A stretch of DNA of 10,116 bases, taken from NCBI GenBank assembly GCA_028565635.1, contig JAOXYB010067656.1, forward strand, positions 1 through 10,116. Reading direction: 5' to 3'. This DNA comes from Phoronis ovalis (lineage: Eukaryota; Phoronida; Phoronidae). A program made the position numbers and the translations under genes. Of this stretch, positions 1-8,300 are shown one piece after another; position 1 is the first letter of the stretch; every line of letters starts with the position of its first letter. The notes under the pieces are model-generated. The model was not told the origin of the DNA. It saw only the letters and a program-made list of their open reading frames with translations, and ran no database searches.

Positions 1-450
1 AGTATGTCTGACACTTATTTCGTGTCTATTTAGAGTTACAACTAGTTTTTGGAAAAATTCCATTGGATGCCCTTGACAAAGCGCGGTGTATTTTTTACAC
101 ATGCTTACAGTTTAATAAAAGCTGTTATGAGTCTTGGTATATGTATTTTATAAAACATTTTCCCAACACAAGAGGGAACACATTTACCAATAAAAGGCAA
201 ACGCAACTACATACACAAGTCTCCTGACATTGTGACTTCTTAGAAAATAACTTGTTAGCGAATAGTAAGGAAATCCCAAAGAGAAATTAAATTTGGTGCC
301 AAAATTTTTATTATGGAAGAGATCATAATCACTTAAAAGTAAGTACCTGATGTTTTTTACGAGCTTAATTGCTATTGTGTTTTTCACAAACTTCATCCTT
401 AAATTTGTTTCATGTACAAAGTCCTTTTCTCTTTAAACTCTTCTTTAATT

Positions 451-495
451 CGTTTAATTTTAGCTTAATTACAAGCATTTTTGCCCGTTAATTTT
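451..495 (+). repeat. Diverged direct repeat, copy 1 (partner at 715)
   Basis: The 19-bp core CGTTTAATTTTAGCTTAAT at 451-469 recurs exactly at 715-733. Similarity continues weakly into the following bases of both copies (an ACAA.CA stretch, then GTTAATT). The offset is 264 bp. This may be an old dispersed repeat or an internal duplication; no coding potential is seen. Confidence 0.55.
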
Positions 496-714
496 TAAGT
501 TCTTAAAAGACACACGACATTAAGTGCACAGTTGGTTTCATTCACTAAACTACAGTGCCACCTATTGGGATTGCATCTTTTTTCGAGAGCTTGCGAGTGT
601 ATTATCTTGATATTGTGACCTTTCGTGACTTTCTCAGAATACTACCTTGAACTTGTTTGATATACAAATAGACTCTGCCATTCTCTTCCATTTTAAAAAA
701 AAACTATTTAGAAT

Positions 715-757
715 CGTTTAATTTTAGCTTAATAACAACCAATTATTTCCAGTTAAT
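715..757 (+). repeat. Diverged direct repeat, copy 2 (partner at 451)
   Basis: Second copy of the 19-bp core shared with 451-469, again followed by diverging but related sequence. It lies directly before the hairpin at 763-782 and the half-site-rich repeat at about 831, so it may be the edge of a larger dispersed element. Confidence 0.5.
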
Positions 758-762
758 TAGGG

Positions 763-782
763 TTGCTCCTATAAGGGAGCAA
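763..782. repeat. Short perfect inverted repeat (hairpin)
   Basis: TTGCTCC (763-769) and GGAGCAA (776-782) are exact reverse complements around a 6-base loop, TATAAG. The hairpin precedes a pyrimidine-rich tract and the dispersed repeat beginning near 831. It may be a structural end of that element, but no matching terminal structure was found at the other side. Confidence 0.45.
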
Positions 783-830
783 GGCTATTGGTTTTGTATG
801 ATTTCTTTTTTCTTTTTCCTTTTTCTTCCA

Positions 831-965
831 ATTTTCAGCAAGCTATATTTGAAGACGGTTACAGCTAGAAACTTGATACTTGATGTATGGCATCCCTGGG
901 GTAGGCCATTGTTGACCTTGAGGTCAAAAGGTAATTTGAAGGTCAAAGGTCAAATTTTGAAAAAA
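831..965 (+). repeat. Dispersed repeat copy A with AGGTCA half-sites
   Basis: This segment aligns with 1101-1235 at a constant offset of 270 bp, almost without gaps. The best-matched part runs from GAAG at 851 through GTAGGCC at 901 to the AGGTCA cluster. It contains TGACCT (913-918), AGGTCA (921-926) and a perfect direct repeat with 1-base spacing, AGGTCAAAGGTCA (940-952). That is the DR1 arrangement bound by RXR heterodimers and HNF4-type nuclear receptors in animals. The two copies differ at many bases, so this is an old duplication or two members of a dispersed family. Whether any receptor binds is unknown. Confidence 0.75.
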
Positions 966-1100
966 ATTCAAAATGTTCTAAAATGATTGGATTGAGTTAC
1001 AACGAAGTATTTTAGATGATCTTTGAGAAGATTTCGGTACTAAAAGGTTTTGTTTTTATTTTTTTGGGGTCTTTTCAATTAATTTATTGATCGTCCAAAA

Positions 1101-1235
1101 TTCACTAAAAGCCAACTCTCGAAGTCTATTATAGTTAAGGACATGATATTTGAGGTTTGACATCCCCAAGGTAGGCCGTTGCTGACCTTGGGGTCAAAAG
1201 GTCATTTAGGGGTCAAAGGTCAAAATTCTAAAAAT
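1101..1235 (+). repeat. Dispersed repeat copy B with AGGTCA half-sites
   Basis: Partner of the repeat at 831-965, offset 270 bp. It shows TGACCT (1183-1188), GGGTCA (1191-1196), AGGTCA (1199-1204) and a DR1-like GGGTCAAAGGTCA (1210-1222), which makes five half-sites in about 40 bp. The half-site array is at least as well kept as the surrounding sequence in both copies. It lies 0.75 kb upstream of the galectin start codon. Confidence 0.75.
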
Positions 1236-1390
1236 GATGTTGATAGGTAATTTGCATTCAGTAACGTTCATAAAAGCTAATATGAGGAACCCTGACTTTG
1301 CTAAAAGGCTATCTAGTTTAACATGAAGTTGGTACTTACAGTATGGTTTGTTGACAACAAAAATTCAATCATGTAAATTGATAGGCTGTT

Positions 1391-1448
1391 AAACTCGTGA
1401 CATCTGTAGCTGAAGATGAAGATAAACTCGTGACATCTGTAGCTGAAG
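1391..1448 (+). repeat. 25-bp direct duplication, period 33
   Basis: The same 25 bases, beginning AAACTCGTGACATC, occur at 1391-1415 and 1424-1448 without a mismatch. They are separated by an 8-base ATGAAGAT linker. A shorter GATGAAGATAA piece recurs around 1478-1488. This is a recent local tandem duplication with no coding meaning seen. Confidence 0.8.
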
Positions 1449-1652
1449 GTTAAAAGTTAACTGGACTGCTCAGCTGAGATGAAGATAATCTAAGTGTACA
1501 CATTACATTTCATTGTCCTCCTTTCAAAATTCTTGTAATTCTTTTTCTCAGGTCTCAGTACCTTTTAAAATGCAGTTATGCTGTACTTTGGGAAACACAA
1601 TTTCGATGCAATTGATACAATGTATATATTCAAATTAACTGAGAGTTAAACA

Positions 1653-1684
1653 AACTAGGAGTAAAACTAGGAGTAACTAGGAGT
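1653..1684 (+). repeat. Short tandem repeat of AACTAGGAGT
   Basis: AACTAGGAGT occurs three times, starting at 1653, 1665 and 1675 (spacings 12 and 10). It is a minor tandem array about 290 bp before the galectin start codon. Confidence 0.75.
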
Positions 1685-1933
1685 AATTAACCCTTAGAAG
1701 TGCACTGCTGCCCAATATTCCAGGAAAAATATCAAGTAAGCAATTGCGCAGACAAATAAATGCAATTCCGGGCATAAAATAAATCATTGCGAACTGTGTC
1801 ACGTATTTTAATACACCTATTAAAATAGGTAGTAGCTGTGCACAAATAATGCATTAGCTTGTACACATTTTTGCACGTTCTTTATGTATGTGAAAGAATG
1901 ATTTGATCTAAAATAATGTGTTTGGTTTATTAC

Positions 1934-1971
1934 AGTAAACACGAAGGTTATACACAACGAGTGAGATCAAA
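1934..1971 (+). promoter_or_regulatory. Probable 5'-UTR splice acceptor and leader
   Basis: A T-rich run ending TTTATTACAG (AG at 1934-1935) resembles a 3' splice site. It is followed immediately by an in-frame TAA (1936-1938), so translation cannot enter from further upstream in this frame. The first in-frame ATG after it is at 1972, with A at -3 (ATCAAAATGT), an acceptable animal initiation context. If the acceptor is used, the gene has an upstream non-coding exon and its promoter is elsewhere. Confidence 0.4.
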
Positions 1972-2328
1972 ATGTTAACACTGAAAATGATGTTTATTTT
2001 GAGCGGCATCACAGCTTTCGTTGTAACCGTTTCTAGTCAGTCGACTTCGACTAACCATGCGGGTTTTACCTATGGTTTTGAAGGATTACGTGGCACTGAA
2101 GACAAGCAGGAAATTGCCGCCTTGAGACAACAAGTTAGACTTCTGGAAGTTACTTTGCAGCTCGCTGAGGATCGCATTAGAAAGCAACTGTTGAACCTGA
2201 CGAAAGAAGTAATGCTGGATTCTCTGACTCGTACAAGTCATCTGGAAGAATATCTTCAAACAATAAACGCAACTGTGCACCTGACTATGGATAAACTGCA
2301 GCGAGAGAACAAAGATGCTGAACAACAG
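1972..2328 (+). CDS. Galectin exon 1: signal peptide and coiled coil
   Basis: Encodes residues 1-119 and ends in phase 0 at CAG|GTACAC. A short basic start (MLTLK) is followed by a hydrophobic core (residues 6-20) and a small polar region. Cleavage is likely after Ser22 (VSS|QS). A Ser/Thr/Gly-rich linker of about 20 residues comes next. From about 46 the chain is charged and heptad-patterned, with core positions Ile48, Leu51, Val55, Leu58, Leu62, Ala65, Ile69 and Leu76, continuing less regularly to 119. Sequons sit at Asn75 and Asn99. The coiled coil most likely dimerises or trimerises the lectin. The start at 1972 is the first ATG after the in-frame stop at 1936; Met6 and Met7 are alternatives that would shorten the basic region. 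The hydrophobic segment could also act as a membrane anchor, though it is short for that. Confidence 0.78.
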
Positions 2329-5300
2329 GTACACACTCTCTCAGTAACAGGTACAATTTGTATATTACTAATTCAGAATAACCCAATGGTTGTAAGTAAT
2401 TATCACGAGTCACCATGATTACTATGTTAACTTACTTTTTAATTGTTAAATATCAGAACACGTGGGCTAGTACACAAATAAACAATTTAGAAAATATGTG
2501 ATCATTCAGTATTACAAGTATAAATATAAGAACAATATAAATACAAGTATTTGGTAACCTCGTTAAAAACCACAAGAAACATATCGTAAATAGTTTTATG
2601 CTGTGGGAATACCAATTTGCGTTTTTACGGTTAAAACCGACTGCGCATTGTCCACGCGCATGTTTAGTTTTCTCGGCGGGAAAAGTGGAAGTAATCGTGA
2701 AGTACAGGTTTTGTTTATTGCGAAAAGTGATATTTCAACAATTGCATAACGTAATCATTGCTCTTATCAGATACACCGAATGTCTTCCTAACGCTGGAAT
2801 GAAATAATGGTGCATGTGGTTATGCATTGTTTTAATTATATTGTTGCAATAAGTGGTACGTTATTTTACGTCTTCTAACTCGTGTTAAAATGCCCTCTAG
2901 TTTGATTGTTTCCTTTCCGTTTGACAGTAGCGTTGGGACAAATTAGCGGTTTTAATAAACTGATTAATATGCAACTGATGAGGTGTTATTTAGATTTTTT
3001 GAGTTATTTCTGTTGCGTTTAATTTATTTCAGAATATAAGTTGTCTTCGGTTTGTTAGGGTAGATTGTTGGAAAACTCCCCAGCGTGATTTACTCGTAAC
3101 AATGAAGGCATGCAGTGCTGTTGATAACACAAGCATGTCAAGAATATTAAGTTGTTTACCATGTGGTCGATATCAACGACATGATTACTTTTTTTCTGAA
3201 CTTTTTTGTTATTGTGATAAATTCATTTTGGGTAAATGGCATGATTCAGGTCCTGGTGGTATTATTTTGGTGGGGACCTGCCGCCTAATTCCAAATCATA
3301 CTGTGTAATTTATGCCTAGATGGTAGCTCCGAAGTCGTTGCATTAAAAATAGACCCATAATTATGCCAAAATCACAAAAAACATGTCCAAAATTTACCAG
3401 TGGTAGATATTTATATATTGGGTATTTGTTGAGGTCGATAAAAAAAAGGGGACAAAAAGCTATTCAAATTTTGATCTATATAATAATAGGAGGTGAGTTT
3501 TACCATTTGATTTTCAGCATTGGCCACTAAATAATTTAAACCCAGACATGGAAAAATGGAAAACATGGAAAATAGCATTATGTTGGAAAGGAGGAAACCA
3601 CGTCTCCAGTAGGTAGCATACAGGGATTACCCCTGGGATTACCCCCGGGATTACCCCTGGGATTCAAGTATGAAAAATTATCCGGCTTATTTTATAATTG
3701 AACATTAATCCTATCGTACTGAATTGTGTGGGTATGTGTAATTACCTTTGGAGTAAAATCCCAGATTTCTTAACATATGGACATGACAGGTGCTACTGGC
3801 TCGTGGTACCTTTTTTTGAGGAATTGTCGCTTGGTGTACAGCTGATCCAAAACTTTTAAACTCAGCAGCATATCTCCACCATACGGTATAAGTAGGACCA
3901 GCCCGACGATAAACATGTCAGTTACTCGTTTATGTACCAGCAATTGCTATACACCGTAATAGCAAAGGCAAATATTGTTCTTCTAATTTAACAAGTAATG
4001 CACAAAGCTTTATGGGATCTGCATGGACATGCAGGGAAAACAGAAAAGATCCCGTGAAGAACTGCCCGATTTATAATTTTTAAACTATTTCGTCCTTGAA
4101 TATTTTTTTCCACCATAATTTACACAAGGACAGATATTTTTTATTATACTATGTTATTCGATAAATATATTGCTTCAGCATTTGAATTATACACAAACAA
4201 TAAATATGACCGTTTTTCAACTATTAATTTGTACATATATTAAGAAATTGTCTAATTTTTGTTAACAATTATAAAGAATACTTTTTTGATGAATAAGTCC
4301 AAAATAGTATTGAAAGTGTTACGCCAAATTCAACGCACTGGTTTAGTTTTGCAAAAGTTATTGGTTAAATATGATGAATATGAAATCCAGGCATGCAGCA
4401 TTGTTATATTGTGATATTTTAAAAATTGCGCGTTAAATAAACATTGTTATAACATAGTCCGAGCTAGAAGTTGATTGTTTTTCTCCGTTTGACAGTGGCA
4501 CAAATTTGATACTGTTGTGAAGTTAATAAAGCTATCTTATATTTTTTAATTTGTTACTTGCATTTTTAAATATCTTAGTAAATCCTCAAAATGCTAAGAT
4601 GTTTGGGTCTGCCGGCTGTCGATTCAATACAGTTACATCTTTATATTCGTGAATTCATGGAGTAAATTAAGTATTAAGGTATGTTTGCAATAAATACACA
4701 GATTTATTTATTTCTAAATTTCGACTTTTATACTTGATATTCTTGTACAAATTGGCTTCCTTTAAGGCGTTCTAATTTAGCTTTATTTTCGCCGTTTTTA
4801 AATTTCCCGCGGCCATATTGGACTAGTATTTTGATCATGTGATGGACTTGGCATTCCACTGAAGCGCATTGTTATTCAACATGTCGAAAATTAATTATTT
4901 TACATTGTTTTCTTTGTTTAGGATTATAAATTCAGTTATTTTTTATGTATTTTAAATAAAAAGGGCGTTTGAGTTTCCCTAGCTCCAAATTAAAAAAAAA
5001 ATATCTCAAAATTATGGAAATATATAGATTTTTGACTCTTGTTTTCAGACGAGAAAAAAATTGTCAGTTTTAGAAAAATTACTTTGATGAGAAAATAATT
5101 GAAAAGAATACTATAAATTACATTTTTCAAAAACTCAGATTTAAAATTCTACAACCAACTCAGGTTGCAATTGGTAAACTGATCAGCTATCTAAGTTGTG
5201 CCTGAAATAATACTAGTTCAGTACCACAAGTTAAAAGCTCAAAATGGTCTAATCTGTGGGTACCCAACATAATGTTTGAATATCCGAACAGCATATTTTA

Positions 5301-8300
5301 TGTAAAAATTAAAAAGAGTTACTGAGTTACCCTCAGGGTCTTATTCAAATATACTGAGTTACCCTTAGGGCCTTATTCATATACACTGAGTTACCCTCAG
5401 GGCCTTATCCATATATACTGAGTTACCCTCAGGGCCTTATTCAAATATACTGAGTTACCCTCAGGGCCTTATTCAAATATACTGAGTTACCCTCAGGGCC
5501 TTATTCATATATACTGAGTTACCTTCAGGGCCTTATTCAAATATACTGAGTTACCCTCAGGGCCTTATTCATATATACTGAGTTACCCTCATTGCCTAAT
5601 TCAAATATACTGAGTTACCCTCAGGGCCTTATTCATATATACTGAGTTACCCTCAGGGCCTTATTCAAATATACTGAGTTACCCTCAGGGCCGTATTAAT
5701 ATTTATTGAGTTACCCCCAGGGCCTTATTCATATATACTGAATTACCCTCAGGGCCTTATTCAAATATACTGAGTTACCCTCAGGGCCTTATTCATATAT
5801 ACTGAGTTACCTTCAGGGTCTTATTCATATATACCGAGTTACCCTCAGGGCCTTATTCAAATATACTGAGTTACCCTCATGGCCTTATTCAAATATACTG
5901 AGTAACCCGAAGGCCTTATTCAAATGCAGTACAAATTGTCATTTAAGCTGGATTATGTAATACATGTTTTCTTTGCCACTGAATACAATTAACAGAACTG
6001 TGTATTAATTATAACATTATGTGTTTGTTTGATCAATGAGCAACATAACAGGACAAAAAAGTGATCTAGTCCCAATTGAAATACACAATCATTCATTACT
6101 GCTTGCTAAAATGCCAAGATGTCTGACTTGTATATGGACATAATGGACACAATGGACACGTTACACTTTTATTCCATCAACACTTAATTTAGGTTTAACC
6201 CTGTAGCAGAACCTATAGCAGCTGTTTTCCCAATGTCTGGTTTAAGACTTATGACAAATAGGGTAATATAATACAATAATATATTTAATCACACATATCA
6301 AAGGTTTATTTTCTTTGTATTTACCTGTAACTTTTGTTTCATCGCCCTGTCTATTCTCTTTTTGTCAGTAAATCTCTTATAACAGGTGGCATGATACTGT
6401 TGGCCTTTCATTTCCTATCGAAAAATATGGGATTGTAATTAGGTTTAATGCACATATACAGTATTAATGCAGCAAATATCTCTGCTAATTTGCCAAGACC
6501 AGTATTACATCATGTATAAACATTTGTTTTAATTTTAACATAAAATGACAGCAATGTATCTACCCATTGTGCCCACTGTTGCACACTTTTGTTTATTATT
6601 TTCAGGTGACTGTAGCACCCGTAAATGATACATTTCAGACTACGCCATATACTGCACCAATTTATGGCGGAATGCTTGACGGTCGGTCAGTGACTATTGG
6701 TGGGATTCCTAACAGTGACGCCTCCAGGTATTTATGTGCTGCATAGAAACTTATTATTGGTTCAAAAAAACTCACTTAGAGCGAGGTTGTTGCCGTGTTA
6801 AAGATTCAAAGACTGTAGTTGTTGTGTTGTTGCTGTGTTGTTGCTGTGTTGTTGCTGTGTTGTTGCTGTGTTGTTGCTGTGTTATTGCTGTGTAGTTGCT
6901 GTGTTGTTGCTGTGTAGTTGCTGTGTAGTTGCTGTTGTTGCTGTGTTGTTGCTGTGTTGTTGCTGTGTAGTTGCTGTGTTGTTGCTGTGTTGTTGCTGTG
7001 TTGTTGCTGTGTAGTTGCTGTGTAGTTGCTGTGTTGTTGCTGTGTTGTTGCTGTGTTGTTGCTGTGTTGTTGCTGTGTTGTTGCTGTGTTGTTGCTGTGT
7101 AGTTGCTGTGTTGTTGCTGTGTTGTTGCTGTGTAGTTGCTGTGTTGTTGCTGTGTTGTTGCTGTGCAGTTGCTGTGTTGTTGCTGTGTTGTTGCTGTGCT
7201 GTTGCAGATTATAAACAATCCAAATCTGTTTTCATTCTCGTACAGTGTATGAAGTTATGAATTATGGCAAGACATAGCAATTTCTTTTCATGTTTTCTAA
7301 ATAATGAAATTGTTCCGCAAATTGGTTTTAGAAGGAAAATAACTGGGTCCTATTCAATGAGTTAAATATATAATAAGATTCATGTATTCTTACGCCACGT
7401 CCGTACATTGATGTATTCTTACGCCACGTCCGTACATTGATGTATTCTTACGCCACGTCCGTACATTGATGTATTCTTACGCCGCGTACGTCCATACATT
7501 GATGTATTCTTATGCCACATCCGTACATTGATGTATTCTTACGCCACATCCGGATCCGTACATTGATGTATTCTTACGCCACATCCGTACATTGAGTGGA
7601 CATTTAGTCGTAGACAACCAGAAATCCATCCTGGAATAGTAGTTTTAAAACATTTATAAGATGCTCTGTTTTGTTTTATTTTTTATTTTGCTTTGCTTTC
7701 CAAATATACAACTTAGCTTACATTGATTAAGAGACTAACGTTTAACAAGAATATTTATCAAAATACAAGCAATCCGAATAGTTAGGTTTAAAGACTTTTA
7801 AATTTTGTTATTTATCAAAGTAGAAACGTTCTCTAAAATAGATGCCCAAATTAAAAAAATCCATATCAAAATAGAAACCAGACTTTTAAAATATTATAGT
7901 TATCTATATTGAGACCCACCCCTTGGATTGAACCAAAGTTTAATTTACTTCTTTAGTTAATGTAACTAAATATCTTTCTTGAATATAAACCCAACGTAAA
8001 GAACAAGATATTGATTTGAGATTGGAGGTAATATTACCTTCCTTTGCCACACATAATTATTATTTCGTGTACATCCGTTAGTGTAGAATATTGAAGTGGA
8101 CTTAAAGCAATAATCTAGATATCCTTGTCATGAAATCACCTGCCATTACAGCAATGAATGAGTGTTTTACTTTGTTTTGCTAGGGTCATCATTGATCTCA
8201 CGTCCACGGGATTCTCGGATATAATACCATTTCATTTTGATGTTCGTTTTGACGTTGGAGGTGTCACAAATGTGGTTGTTCGTAATGCATTACTCAATGG

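Larger units (their letters stand above)
1..1971. other. Upstream flank, no supported gene
   Basis: This 2-kb AT-rich stretch has only short open frames with no recognisable domain and no codon-like signal. It holds two diverged repeat pairs (451/715 and about 831/1101), a perfect 7-bp hairpin at 763-782, a pyrimidine-rich tract around 800-830, a 25-bp duplication at 1391-1448 and three short ACTAGGAGTAA-like repeats at 1653-1684. I see no convincing TATA box at the right distance from the galectin start codon. The promoter may lie here or upstream of the window if a non-coding first exon exists (see 1934). Confidence 0.6.
2329..6605 (+). other. Intron 1 (4.3 kb)
   Basis: GT at 2329 to AG at 6605, with a good pyrimidine tract (TTTGTTTATTATTTTCAG) at its end. 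It separates the coiled-coil exon from the lectin-domain exons at phase 0. Inside are a related segment pair (about 2820-2970 and 4385-4540), a 12-bp array (3623-3664), an inverted repeat (4014-4053) and a 32-bp minisatellite (5321-5925). In 2419-2810, 2980-3620, 4055-5320 and 5926-6590 I see only AT-rich sequence and short unconvincing open frames. If the donor is skipped, exon 1 reads on for 29 codons to a TGA at 2416-2418, giving a 148-residue protein without a lectin domain. Confidence 0.7.
6728..8183 (+). other. Intron 2 (1.46 kb)
   Basis: GT at 6728 to AG at 8183 (TTTGTTTTGCTAG), splitting codon 160 (AG|G, Arg). It holds two minisatellites (6815-7206 and 7383-7595). From 7600 to 8150 only AT-rich sequence is seen. 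An ATG at 8158 lies just before the acceptor and opens a frame into exon 3, but this is intronic. Confidence 0.85.

Noticed and set aside
184-396. Minus-strand 70-codon open frame
   Set aside because: Low-complexity AT-rich composition, no domain, no promoter or splice context.
798-986. Open frame over the half-site repeat, with a Phe-rich start
   Set aside because: The hydrophobic start comes from the pyrimidine tract; the frame is not kept in the partner repeat at 1101-1235.
2086-2334. Minus-strand open frame opposite exon 1
   Set aside because: Shadow of the coiled-coil coding exon; no recognisable features.
2598-2807. 69-codon plus-strand open frame in intron 1
   Set aside because: No family resemblance; length expected by chance. 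It could only matter as an alternative exon, for which I see no good flanking sites in the galectin phase.
3102-3308. 68-codon Cys-containing open frame in intron 1
   Set aside because: No signal peptide, domain or convincing splice sites; probably chance.
4014-4053. Small structured RNA or tRNA-derived SINE
   Set aside because: Stems are only 6-7 bp and share bases; no A-box, B-box or terminator run was found nearby.
5321-5925. CRISPR-like regular repeat array
   Set aside because: Units are contiguous, there are no unique spacers, and the setting is an animal intron; it is a minisatellite.
6772-7218. 148-codon minus-strand open frame, Gln/Asn/Thr/His/Ser-rich
   Set aside because: It is made by the 11-bp array: every minus-strand frame of the unit lacks stops and spells the same peptide. 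No start context or non-repeat domain is seen.
7015-7260. Plus-strand Cys/Val/Leu-rich open frames over the same array (also 7026-7214)
   Set aside because: Same repeat effect on the other strand, interrupted by TAG variants; it lies inside intron 2.
8158-8183. ATG at 8158 as an alternative start for a leaderless galectin
   Set aside because: It lies in the acceptor tract of intron 2 and would omit the first strands of the domain encoded by exon 2.
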